From: Asterionellopsis glacialis
Lineage: Eukaryota > Bacillariophyta > Plagiogrammaphyceae > Rhaphoneidales > Asterionellopsidaceae
NCBI GenBank assembly: GCA_014885115.2
Contig: WKLE02001310.1
Coordinates: 25,300 to 74,709, forward strand
Length of the DNA: 49,410 bases
Direction of reading: 5' to 3'
Shown: positions 31,812 through 41,798 of the stretch, one piece after another
Layout: each line of letters begins with the position of its first letter
How positions within the stretch are numbered: the stretch's first letter is position 1
Notes under the pieces: model-generated
The model's database searches: none
The model's input: only the letters and a program-made list of their open reading frames with translations
Told to the model about the DNA's origin: nothing
Made by a program: the position numbers and the translations under genes

Positions 31812-32810
31812 GATATTATCCTTATGGCAATGGAAAAAAAAATCGCTTCCTAATAATCTGTTATGTAATTGGCTCAAACGTTACGGAAGCCGGGTACGAG
31901 GAGAATTTGTACAAATCTGTTTTCATTTTCGACTTTTACGACACTCTCTTGCATCATTGTTTCACATTTTTGCCAATATTCTTTCATGTAAAAGTGGTAT
32001 ATCCCTACACGGTATTTTTTCATCTTTAGTTTTTGCTGTTGACCTTGCAGGTGATTTAGAACTAAAATCTCTCTTGAGTCCTACGGTGGGTCCTGCTTCT
32101 TGAAAACCGGTTAGTTCATTGGCTACAAAGGGCTACATAAAAAATGGCAAATAATTGTCACCTGATTTCGTAAAAATTCCACTCCTCCAACCTTTGTAGA
32201 GATATTGTTGTCCTATTTAGCAATGGTGTGTATATACATGACAACTAGTGTACCAGGTCCATATTAGAGGTATTTTTATAACGGTAAACGTTATTAAAGT
32301 CCCAATAATATCCATAATACACGATTATATTGAAATTTTGAAATAAATACAAAATGACTTTTTGCGGTCCCGGTCTTTTGTAAATAATTGCCGGTACTGT
32401 ACCTATTTCTGGATTTATGTAGATTTGGATGGCTTGATTTAATACCTGGTTTTTAGTGGTGGAATTGATGTTTCATCACTACACTTGTAGAATAGTGAGA
32501 TGTTTACTTGGTAGGAATTCTACCGGTTGGCCAAGGTGCAGTAGGTCCTAGCATTTTTCGATGACATCGCTGTTTTTTTTTCCGCAAAGATTTTTTTTGC
32601 CGCATACACAGGTATTTCTTAGATTCTTTCCATTACTTTTCACACTCGAAGTTGTCGAAATTGTCGCACTGTATCAGTAGAAAGGTTGAAAGAGAAAATC
32701 AACAAGATATTGTTGGACTACTGAGGATATATATCTGATCGATCGAAATCGTGTGTGCAAGTGTGACATCGTTGTGGTAGAGACTCTATAGAGTTCTAGA
32801 GACGACGACA
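31812..32810. other. Intergenic, no gene supported
   Basis: 1 kb between two plus-strand genes. Frames overlapping the DUF177 gene end here but are shadows. Scattered TACCAGGT, CCGGTACTGTACC and TACCGGT words occur at 32248-32530. The last 150 bases should be the promoter and leader of the beta-glucosidase gene. Confidence 0.45.
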
Positions 32811-34608
32811 ATGCGGATATCTAATATTGATATGTCGACAGCACGTGAAAATGTGCAAAGATCGACGCGTGCGATTCACAATCCAATCAATCAATCGACA
32901 CCCCCAACTATGGTCGGCACTGCTGCAGCCAGTGAAGATACACCTTTGGTGTCATCCTCTCCTTCTCCTCGGAGAAAGAAACAACAGCAAGAACAGCTCT
33001 ATCCTTCCGATCAGAGTAGTATCGATCCTAGTGTCGTAGAATCAAATGCTTGGAATATGAAATTGGTGGCAATTAGCTTTTTCATTTTAGCAATGGTATT
33101 TTACTTTTGGATTGGTGCAACAGAACAACCACAAAATGAATTGTATTTCCCTTCAAATTTTACATGGGGTTCAGCTACTTCTAGTTATCAAATAGAAGGT
33201 GCTGCACATGAAGATGGCCGTGGGAAAAGCATTTGGGATACATTTTGTGAGGAAGATGACGAAAATTGCAATGGTGATAATGGTGATGTAGCTTGTGATC
33301 ATTACCATAGAATAAAATCAGATGTTGAATTAATGAAATCCTTGGGATTGGAGGCATATCGGTTTTCAATTGCATGGCCACGAATCCTTCCTGACGGAAA
33401 TGGTGTTATTAACCAAGCTGGTATTGATTTTTATAGTAAGCTCATTGACGAATTACTGGCAAATGGTATAGTACCATGGGTAACATTGTACCATTGGGAC
33501 TTACCTCAAACTCTTGAAGATAGGTATGGTGGTTGGTTATCGAAGGATATAGTTGATGACTTTGGATATTATGCTCAAGTTTGTTTTAATGCCTTCGGTG
33601 ACAGAGTGAAGCATTGGATAACTATCAATGAAGCTTGGACGGTATCTGTGAATGGGTACAACAATGGTGTACATGCACCTGGATTTTCCACTAATCCTGC
33701 TTTTGATCCGTATGTCGTGGGACATCATTTACTTTTAGCCCATGCAAGAGCTGTTAAAATTTATCGAACCATAGCAGATCATAGAGGTGGGATGATTGGT
33801 ATATCTAATAGCGGTGACTATCGTTATCCTCGACATCCAGATAGAGAAGATGATAAAATGGCTGCACAACGGGCTATGGAATTTCAGCTTGGTTGGTTTT
33901 GTGATCCAATATGGATTGGTGATTATCCACGAGTTATGCGCGACAGTCTTGGTGATCGGCTTCCTACATTTACAAAAGAAGAACAGATGGATCTATTGGG
34001 ATCAAGTGATTTTTTGGGGTTGAATCATTATTCAACACTATTGGCATCTGCTCCTACTGAAAGACCCACCTATGGTGGATATTGGGCTGATATCAATGTA
34101 AATTTTAGTAATCTCAAATCATGGAAGCAAAACGCCATGGGATGGAGTATCGTCCCCGATGGATGCCGTGAAATGTTGAAATGGATTGATAAACGGTACA
34201 ATCACCCACTAATTTATATGACTGAGAACGGTAGTTCAGAACCTGAACCAGATTTAGAAAGTGCAATACAAGATTATGGTAGACGAGATTACTTTGAAGG
34301 GTACATCCGTGCATGTCGAGAAGCAATCAGGGAAAATGTAAATCTAAAAGGCTACTTTGCATGGTCACTAATGGATAATTTTGAATGGCAGTTTGGATAT
34401 GAACAACGATTTGGTATTTGCTACGTCGACTTCGAAACTATGGAACGAACTCCCAAATTAACAGGTACGTTTCAGTATTCATCCTATTTTTTCTTTTGCT
34501 CTGTTTATATTGTTTCTCTAATTTTGATTCGTTTCTGCTGCGGGTGTTCTTGTAGCAAAATTCTACCGTGAGACAATCAGAGCAAATGGAGGAAACATCA
34601 TTGCATGA
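32811..34608 (+). CDS. GH1 beta-glucosidase with N-terminal membrane anchor
   Basis: Two exons, 32811-34464 and 34556-34608, give 568 residues. The join TTAACAG|CAAAATTC yields RTPKLT-AKFYRETIRANGG, the usual GH1 C terminus. Family 1 retaining beta-glycosidases hydrolyse beta-glucosides through a two-Glu mechanism. Both are present: acid/base Glu274 in TINEAW and nucleophile Glu472 in YMTENG. Other sugar-contact motifs are SSYQIEGAAHEDGRG (Gln127), LYHWDLP (His228) and FEWQFGYEQRFG. The first 83 residues are cytosolic-type and Ser/Pro/Gln-rich, then a single hydrophobic helix at 84-103 (LVAISFFILAMVFYFWIG) precedes the catalytic domain. It therefore looks like a type II membrane protein with the enzyme facing the lumen or outside. 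Natural substrate unknown; laminarin-type or cell-surface glucosides are possible. Confidence 0.9.
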
Positions 34609-34873
34609 AGTTTGGGCATTTTTATGGAGAAGGAAATGAAATTGCTGTTATAGTGAATATCTTAGAGTTAGATTGAATATATGTGTAAGAAACTAAAAAA
34701 ATAGATTAAAATACTTAGATTTGACAAATCTAGGCAGTACGTGCAGATCTCCCTGAATAGTGAGTTGCAGCAGAATCAGTATAAACCATCTTTTGAAAAA
34801 TGTCAAAAGGAGAAGAGACGCACAAGTAGTCAAAAAATAATTAGATTCCCTGCGTCCGGATTGACTTGCAGTG

Positions 34874-36314
34874 TTACTCATGAGAAACATCTTTGTAGTA
34901 CCAAATGATGATGTAAATTGTATATCCCAGTGCTATGGATCCTGCTAGTATGTCTATCCAAATTGTTGGTTCTCGCTTATAGTTCAGGAATGTTACAAGA
35001 ATATAAATCAAGTTGCTCTCGATGGCAAGAAGCATCAATAACCAGAAACACCTAAAAATCGAAGAAGAATCGTTGAGGAACATCATTCGAAATCGACCAC
35101 ATGGATTTGTTTTCATTGGTTTGCGTCCTAAATTAGAAATTGAAACTTACCTGTTCAAAATTTGTTGCATTTTTATTTGATAGCCCACGCTCGGTAATCT
35201 ACTGTCGATAAAGAGTCGAAATCCAATTTCAACGAAGGCAATGTTGAGCATCAGTTCTGTGCTACCTGTGTTGGGTGAAAAATGGCGTGGAAGGCATGTG
35301 ATCGCCACAATATTAAGTAAGATCATGAGAGGCATAATGTTCTTGTCGTAATGACCCGAATCTCGAAACACGGTCAGCTTTACTTCAAGAAGGGAATCCG
35401 TACTTTGGTTCCTAGAACCAAATTTGTGCGGAATAAATTGAAAACTAAGACTATCCTTCTTATAATGAAATCCAGGAATGTTCACTTGGTCAACAAGCAA
35501 TCCATATGGTACGCGCGTAGACCCATGACTATCGCTTTCTGTTGCAAGTTGAAGAACCCACTGATCTCTATCCCATATTTTCCCTGGATTCCGATTAGCT
35601 ATAATTCCAAGTTTCAGAACAAGGTCATGCTGGTCATGTGGAAAATTATCCACACGCATGTTATCTTGCATCAGTACTGCACTATACATACAACTCCATC
35701 TCATTAATTTTGTTCTTTCACTAACAACTGTGACTTCAGGTTGCCCAATTTCTTCGTATGAAACAGCATTCAAGATAGATAATGGAGGGACGTCAATTTG
35801 ACGGATAGTGCTTACTGCCATTTCTTTTAAAGACGCCTTTTGTCTTCCTTCCATAACCCATGTAAAAGGCTTCGGATTTTGATTCTTTCTATTTCTCATA
35901 TCAATTTTGTCTCCTCCTCCTTTTCCTTCATTCCAGAACAAAGTAGCTCTAAACCTCATTGGAACAGTTCCACTGCGAACATCGACTTCTCCTACATACC
36001 TGTTTAGAAGAAAAAACTTAAATTAGAGAAAAAAAGATTAATTGATTCGATTTCATGGTGTTGCACACTTACCAAACCACTACTTGAAAACGTATGGAGC
36101 TTTGTACAACTGCAACTTGTCGTTTATTCAATAATGGTGATCTCTTTATAATTTTTCTACCACGCGGTGAAATCAAAAAAGAAGTCTCTGTTAATGGTGC
36201 CTCATATTCAGAACCACTAAAGCTGTCATCGTCAAAGTCCAATCCAAGACTTTCTGGATCTCCCTGGGAAGAAGCATCATCAGCCTGCCAAAAGAAAGAG
36301 CTCGACCTTAGCAT
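34874..36314 (-). CDS. Pentameric ligand-gated ion channel lacking the Cys-loop cysteines
   Basis: Three exons on the minus strand: 36314-36073, 35999-35151 and 35051-34874, total 422 residues. Both joins are in frame with GTAAGT donors and CAG/TAG acceptors. The extracellular beta-sandwich begins VVWYVGEVDVRSGTVPMRFR and includes MRVDNFPHDQHDLVLKLG, where the loop keeps FP-x-D but has Asp and Leu where animal receptors have the two Cys. M1 starts HYDKNIMPLMILLNIVAIT. M2 ends DSRLPSVGYQIKMQ, like the LPKVSY end of GABA/glycine receptors. M3 (CFWLLMLLAIESNLIYILV) and M4 (DILAGSIALGYTIYIIIW) are joined by only about ten residues, as in bacterial channels. No signal peptide is visible: the start is uncertain, and the CAG before GCTGATGATG could be an acceptor for an unseen first exon. 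Confidence 0.78.
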
Positions 36315-37316
36315 CACGTGTATTATTTATCCGACATTGATTTCTGTGTCTTTTGCAAAAAAGATATCCCTATATTGTGTTACGCTGTTTTTCTATATCT
36401 TTGTGACACAAACTGCAGCTTAGAAGGTTCTTGCATTAATAAAGCACAAGTGGATGCTTAGCGTAACGAACAGGGTGTGAGGGGATGATGTATAACAAAA
36501 GTTCCTGAAGAGATCATCCAACGTTCGCGAGGATTCGTTGAAAATTCTTCTTTTGTCATGGCATCAGGCCCAAAGATTGACATCAGTGGTCAGTGGATCA
36601 GATAGTCTCTAGATGATTAGAGGATCAGGAATCAGCACATCCAAATAGATCCCGTCAAACGTGCGTTGCGTTTGGCAACCAGTGTATCCAAAAGGAGAGT
36701 CGAATTAATCATTCTTAAACTCCTTTCGACAACATTGAAACGAATTTCAATTTTTCGATACCCCTCTTGGTTCAGAAATAGTCCGACATACTTCCGTTCC
36801 TGTACATACGTAAAATACAGTAGGTAGTATATATATGTATCATAAATACCAATTACAGCATTATGCCTGAAGTCTTAATCGTCAAACTCCAGCAAAAGAT
36901 CGCAAGGACACTTTGGACGGCCTGTGTAATAGACTACCGTCGCTGAGCGTCGGGCTCAGCCGTTGCTTGAGTTTTTTGAAGATCCAAGGACGTATTGTTT
37001 TTCTCTAACACCCTATAATGAGAAAAAAATAATATTGATGCATTTCGACTACATATAAGTAATCCTACTAAAATATTTGATATAACCTTTGAGTTAGTTT
37101 TTGTTAGACTAGTCCACAGTTCCATGTGCGATCAAAAGAAAAAATATTGTTACAAGTTTATATCATCTTCTCAACTTTTGCATTCCTCCATTAACTACTT
37201 TCCCAGACCAACTACACACGGCCGTGAGTGCTTGCTTTTCCCATCTACAAACACAGACGAGGCTTTCTCAGAGGATTGACAATCACAACATTAACCCACT
37301 TGTAACCTGTTGTTCT
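36315..37316. other. Intergenic, no gene supported
   Basis: 1 kb upstream of the channel gene and downstream of the gene at 37317-38192 (-). A minus-strand ATG frame at 36934-37125 contains an intron-like T-rich tract ending in CATTATAG, but yields no recognisable product. The word TTTTTCGATACCCCT near 36755 recurs near 39434. Confidence 0.45.
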
Positions 37317-38192
37317 TTAGAACAAATTAGTCAAGACAGGCAAAGCAAATAAGACACCGAATTTTTGCAAGGAAGGAGCAATGGTAGTAGAACTACTGTT
37401 GTCGTCCCCAGCACCCCCATCGTCACTACTAGTAGTACTGCTGCTGCCACCAGTAGTGGTGTAAGCATCACAAGATCCGCCAACTGCTAGGAAACTTGGT
37501 TCATTTTGGATGGGCTTTCGCTCAGCATTTGAGTTGAATTGGTCAAATGTGATGCATGATGGGTCTGTTTCAAAACCAACTGGAGGCCCTTCATTTTGAC
37601 ATGTGTCAGTATTGAGAGCATTGGCAGTACCTGTGCACTCTGACTGTGCCAAATCTTGACCGAGCTTTCCGCAGCACCTCTGCTCTGAGTCCCATACCAA
37701 ACCAAGAGTTGCTGAAGTGCCTGCACACTCTACATGGGTTCCATACCAAGTGCAGGATCCGTTCACCACTTGAACAGAATTAACGCAGAATGGTTCAACA
37801 GTGATGAGCTGCCAGACTGCCATATCCACACGGAGGGATCCTTCTGGACCAGTCAAATGGATTAGGGCGATTTGATCCTCCAACTTACACGTTGAATAAG
37901 TCCCGTCAGGCACTAGCCCACTGCAGATTTCAGCAAATCCTCCAGTATAATTTGCAGATGGTAGAGTCAAATCTCCGAAAGGTGTTTCGGACAAATCATC
38001 AATGAAAAAGCCTGAGCACTGGTCGCGGAAGTCCTTTGAAGCCAGAGTTTGTGCCTCAGCAAGTGTGCTTACTACTGGGTAGTCCGCACCAAGAGAATCA
38101 AAAAGGTACTGTGTTGCACAACCAGGTCCACGATAGCAAATCAGCGTGGCCTGCGATGAACTTTGCAAATTGGGGAAAGAGTGTTGAGACAT
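37317..38192 (-). CDS. Cys-rich, possibly GPI-anchored cell-surface protein
   Basis: A 291-residue frame starting at the ATG at 38192. I do not recognise the family. It has about a dozen cysteines spread over residues 19-245 (CYRGPGC, FCVNSVQVVNGSCTWYG, RCCGKLGQ), consistent with a disulfide-bonded extracellular fold. It also has a Ser/Thr/Gly/Asp-rich stalk (TTTGGSSSTTSSDDGGAG) and a hydrophobic C-terminal tail (FGVLFALPVLTNLF) without charged residues after it. Stalk plus tail is the pattern of a GPI-attachment signal. A secreted protein should have a signal peptide, but none is seen at this start. Either an upstream exon joins at the CAG before GCCACGCTG, or the 5' end has been lost. The inverted-repeat element at 38450 begins only about 260 bases upstream. 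Confidence 0.6.
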   Translation of the reverse strand: MSQHSFPNLQSSSQATLICYRGPGCATQYLFDSLGADYPVVSTLAEAQTLASKDFRDQCSGFFIDDLSETPFGDLTLPSANYTGGFAEICSGLVPDGTYSTCKLEDQIALIHLTGPEGSLRVDMAVWQLITVEPFCVNSVQVVNGSCTWYGTHVECAGTSATLGLVWDSEQRCCGKLGQDLAQSECTGTANALNTDTCQNEGPPVGFETDPSCITFDQFNSNAERKPIQNEPSFLAVGGSCDAYTTTGGSSSTTSSDDGGAGDDNSSSTTIAPSLQKFGVLFALPVLTNLF

Positions 38193-38577
38193 TGAAAAAC
38201 AAAAGCCAATATTCTAATGTAATGTGGGATACTGATGCTGCAACCTTTTTTACGGAAGAAAAAAATGAATGTTCTTATATCTGGCGGTTCTGTTCTTACT
38301 ACAATTTTAAAGTGTACTCGTACCAGATATTTTTTAGAACCTCGAAACAAAGAGGAAATTTCTCGGCGTAAACTTCCACGAGTATCTTCGGAAGTATCGA
38401 TATGTTTGAAGTACGATTTTAAGAATGGATCATCATCATTATTTAGTAGGGTGTCCGGGCATCAAATCGCCACTCAAATGCGCGCCCACTGACATCCCAG
38501 TTTTTGAAAAGGCCCGGAAGAAACCCGGATATTCGTGATTCAAAAGTGGCGATTTGCAGATGTGGCGCAGTCAAAGT

Positions 38578-38610
38578 GCCACTTTTGCATCAAATCGATG
38601 CAAAAGTGGC
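38578..38610. repeat. Perfect 14-base-pair hairpin
   Basis: GCCACTTTTGCATC (38578-38591) and its exact complement GATGCAAAAGTGGC (38597-38610) are separated by five bases. It lies inside the inverted-repeat element. Confidence 0.9.
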
Positions 38611-38629
38611 GCTGGTAGAATCTACACAA

Positions 38630-38680
38630 GACATACCAGAATGGCGCTGGTAGAATTCTACCAGCGCCATTTGGTATGTC
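38630..38680. repeat. 51-base near-perfect palindrome
   Basis: Two arms of 25-26 bases meet at the central GAATTC with no loop. The left arm starts GACATACCA and the right arm ends TGGTATGTC. The inner 32 bases are a perfect palindrome, and the only flaw in the rest is one extra G in the left arm. It sits inside the inverted-repeat element and follows a part-copy of the GGCGCTGGTAGAAT word at 38608-38621. Confidence 0.92.
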
Positions 38681-39470
38681 AAAAAAACGGCATGTTTCTC
38701 CCTCCGACAGAATCGGAAAAGAAGATTCCAGCGCCACAACCAAATTCTTTACTACCCACGTACTGCTAGATTGGTTTGCTGCTGCATATATCTGCGTAGG
38801 TCTTTGGCACTGTACTCTAGAAGAAAAAAATATCGACGTTAACGACATCGACAACAATCATCCTCACAAATAATGAACAAGAACAAGAACAAGACGACAT
38901 CCATCATCATCGATGTCTTCTTTTTTCTCTTCCTGTAAAAAGGAGTTCTGAAAATACAGTCCAGGTACTGTACCGCCTGTCAGACGGTACCTACCTGTTG
39001 GCTGTCAGACAGAATCTCACTTTTCCAAAATGGATAAGAAGTTGGGCGCGCATTTGAGTTGTCGCAGATTTGCCCGGACACCAGTCATCAAAACCAAATG
39101 CGCGATCTCGTCAAATGCACGCCCAACTTGCCAAAAAACGCTGCCACCCAATTTTCGATTTAGAAATCGGGGAACAAGTGGGCGCGCATTTGAGTTGTCG
39201 CAAATTTGCCCGGACACCTTAGTAAGAACGAACCTCTCTAGAGGCCCGAACAAAACCAAAGATCCTCGTAAAAAAATTACAGTACTGTATTGCATTTGCA
39301 TCGCACTCGGACATATGCTGAGAGAGTAGTAAGTAATTATTTTTGATGGTACTGTACTACAGGTATCTTCCCATTGGGCAATCGTCCATACCTGGTTTAC
39401 TTAAAGACATCACAGAGGTGAAAATTTTCAACTTTTCGATACCCCTACTCCTTCATCTTGTACTGTTAAC

Positions 39471-39562
39471 TATCGGTACCGGTACCTGTACCAGGTACCA
39501 GGTACGTAGAAATTGTTCTGTTACCTGGTACCAGGTATCCTACCTGTAGTCTAGGCTACCTG
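39471..39562. repeat. Cluster of GGTACC / TACCTGGTA palindromic words
   Basis: Within about 90 bases the words CGGTACCGGTACC, TGTACCAGGTACCAGGTAC, TTACCTGGTACCAGGTA, TACCTGTAG and CTACCTG follow each other. Related words occur at 1190-1300, 32248-32530, 48946-49080 and 49329-49372, always outside genes. Confidence 0.75.
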
Positions 39563-39857
39563 AACGAACATCCCCCAAAATTACGCACGAGTATGTCCGG
39601 GTCTTCTTCGGTGTCAACATCCAAAAGATCGCAAGCACCCCCTTTTTGGGCAGCCTGTATGATGGCTGAGTCACTGCATGCAAACAGCATGACAATAAAG
39701 CTAGAGGCTAAACGCCAGGAAGAACACTTCTCAACTCTCTACAAGGATAAGATATTGTGCTTGTTTGCAAGAAGATTCAAACAGGAACAACAGCTGCTAT
39801 CGCACACTCTATATTTTCATTTGTGAACGAAAAGAACTTACAAACAAATTCAAAATC

Positions 39858-40681
39858 ATGTTTTCATTTCGTTCTAGTATTTTTGGGGTTGCCTTGGTTG
39901 GATTTTTGGTATCATCCGAAGCCTTTGTCCCTCCGTCATCACAAAGTCGTCATAAGACAAAACATATTTCGTCGACAACAACTGAATTGAATGCTCTTTG
40001 GAGGCACTTTATTCCTGAAACAAACCGCAAGTGGTGGGAACAGGTAGAACAAGATAACGATCGTAACTGGAGAAGTGAGGCTTCAAACACATTTGCTGCC
40101 TTCTTCATGGCTACAGCTATTGCTATTGCTGCACCTCTTGGAGCTAACGCCGTCAGTGGTGGAGGATTAGATTATGCCAATTTGGATATTACTGGACAAG
40201 ATTTTTCGGGTCAAAAGTACAAGGGCAAAGACTTCACACAAGTGAGTTGTAGCTTCGCGATTATGTGCTACAGTCACATTCGTGTTTCGAATTCTTTTTC
40301 TTCTGTTTCTCATTTTGTAAACTTATGTTTTTTTCTTCATTATAGGTGATTGCAAAGGGTACATCCTTTGTTAATTCAAATTTGCAAGGATGCCGTTTTT
40401 ACAAGGCATATTTGGTAAATACAGATTTTAGTGGAGCAGACTTACGAGGTGCCGCACTTGAGGATACTAGTATGGACGGTGCTATTTTGAAGGACACAAT
40501 TGCCGCTGGAGCCTATTTCGGACAGAGTCTTTTGGATGTCAAAACTGTAGAAAATGCTGACTTTACCGATGCTCAAATCCCAGTGAAGACCTTACCATTA
40601 CTTTGTGAACGAGAAGATGTTGTGAAGGGTACAAATCCTGTAACTGGAGTTGATACGAGAGATAGTTTGATGTGCCCTTGA
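39858..40681 (+). CDS. Thylakoid-lumen pentapeptide-repeat protein
   Basis: Two exons, 39858-40241 and 40346-40681, give 239 residues. The donor is CACAA|GTGAGT and the acceptor TTATAG|GTGATT, phase 0. The ATG at 39858 (MFSFRSSIFGVALV) begins a signal peptide ending SSEA-FVPP (Phe23), an ASAFAP-type plastid signal. A second hydrophobic segment (AAFFMATAIAIAAPLGANA, residues 80-98) ends in an A-x-A site, which indicates export to the thylakoid lumen. The mature part has pentapeptide repeats (ANLDITGQDFSGQKYKGKDF, then NTDFSGADLRGAALEDTSMD and GAILKD), forming a right-handed beta-helix. It ends with a short Cys-containing tail (LLCEREDV ... DSLMCP). It resembles the plant lumenal proteins TL15/TL17, whose exact role is unknown. 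It is convergent with the Psb31-like gene, another lumen protein, 254 bases away. Confidence 0.85.
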
Positions 40682-40935
40682 GAGCTAGTATCGACTACAC
40701 GCAGAGAGGTTGCAAAGATTGCTCATGGTAGTGTGTTAGTTTCTAGTGAGCAGGGGCTACAGTTGTTCCGGCTCACTAGAATGTAAACAATTTGCTAATG
40801 TTGAATGAATGATGATGATGATTACAAGTACCATTCACATTTAATAATATACAATATATTTATCTATACAAATAATGTTAGGTCAATTTGATCATTCAAA
40901 ATTTTCTTCAACTTTATGAAATACTATTACTATCT

Positions 40936-41798
40936 CTAAAGGGACTTGACGAATGCAACAAGATCCTGGGTTGCCTTTTGGTGGTTTTCAAGAGCCTTGG
41001 CAACATCTTTTCGTTCGGCACTGGCACCAATTGCATAAAGATCAGTTTTGACTTTTTTGGCGAGGACAGCAGAATTTGTGGAGGTTTCGTCCAACTTGCA
41101 CAACTGATCCATAGTGGTGCCGAGAGGGTACACTGGGAAGTAAGTGGAGAATAACAAAAGTCAGCAAGGGAATCACAAAAGTCAGTATTCAAATGAATAA
41201 ATTTTGTCGAGTTTATTTCGAAAATGACCCAAGAGGTGAACTTACTTGGTCCGGTCATTATTCCAATCACCTTACTCCATTTCTTAGCTTCAATAAGTTC
41301 TGGCATGGAGGCAAGGGCTTCGGAGGCCTTTTCTAATCGTTCCAAGAGAACTGAACCTTCAGCACCTTGATATAACTTGTTTGCTGGATCTAAGTACACT
41401 AGACATTCTCTATTACCAAGGCTTTCAACTAGGCACTGCTGATTGGTTCGTTGATTCATGGATTCAATTGGGTTGGGGAGTTCTATTTTTGCGTCAGCTC
41501 CATACACCGCATGAGCTGCAGACGGCATACCAGTTGTGGTCGCCCAGACCATACCGGCTGCTGCGAACAATGCCTCACGACGATCCATATCAATATCATC
41601 ACCAAGTGGCTCTGCACAAGGATTACATCTTCGTTTGCCACGATTTTCTTCCGATTCGACCTTACTAGAGGCACTGATCTTGGTATCTAGTCGCATCGGT
41701 AGACCAGTTTCATGCTTGGAAGAAGTTGTTGTAAAGGCCAAAGAATTATGAACGATACCAGCCAGTGAAACTAGGAAAAAAATATTGTCTCGTACCAT
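40936..41798 (-). CDS. Psb31-like extrinsic photosystem II protein
   Basis: Two exons on the minus strand, 41798-41246 and 41132-40936, give 249 residues. The join GGACCAA|TGTACC reads MTGP-MYPLGTTMDQLCKL. The N terminus is a signal peptide (3-21) ending SLA-FTTTS, the plastid-import junction. A twin-arginine signal follows (DMDRREALFAAAGM, Arg73-74), ending PSAAHA-VYG, so the mature 16-17 kDa protein should be in the thylakoid lumen. The mature part (NQQCLVESLGNRECLVYLDP; LLERLEKASEALASMPELIE; ASAERKDVAKALENHQKATQ) is a four-helix-like, PsbQ-type protein that I match from memory to diatom Psb31, an extrinsic subunit of the oxygen-evolving complex. A PsbQ-family protein is the alternative. 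C122 and C132 are ten residues apart. Confidence 0.72.

Larger units (their letters stand above)
38450..39218. mobile_element. Non-autonomous element with about 41-base terminal inverted repeats
   Basis: The left end (38450-38490) starts GGTGTCCGGGCA and ends ACTCAAATGCGCGCCCACT. The right end (39177-39218) is its reverse complement, except for about ten divergent bases in the middle. The flanks read TTAGTAG on the left and TTAGTAA on the right, a possible 6-base target duplication. A third copy of the right-end sequence lies inside at 39041-39082, with a partial inverted copy near 39111-39128, so the element is nested or internally duplicated. The left part holds two strong hairpins (38578-38610 and 38630-38680). 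No transposase frame is present. The type of element is unknown. Confidence 0.7.
38193..39857. other. Spacer carrying an inverted-repeat element and GGTACC-rich cluster
   Basis: This 1.7 kb lies between the Cys-rich gene (-) and the pentapeptide gene (+). It is mostly repeat: the element at 38450-39218 and the palindromic cluster at 39471-39562. An ATG frame at 39593-39826 lies in what should be the leader of the pentapeptide gene and has no motif. Confidence 0.5.

Noticed and set aside
36934..37125. 63-codon minus-strand frame containing an intron-like tract (CAAAG|GTTATA ... CATTATAG)
   Set aside because: Splicing it out gives only a short peptide with no similarity I recognise.
39017..39329. 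Overlapping frames of 94 and 99 codons on both strands
   Set aside because: They are produced by the repeated ends of the inverted-repeat element, not by a gene.
39593..39826. 77-codon ATG frame just before the pentapeptide gene
   Set aside because: It lies in the presumed leader, in another frame, with no motif; at most an upstream ORF.
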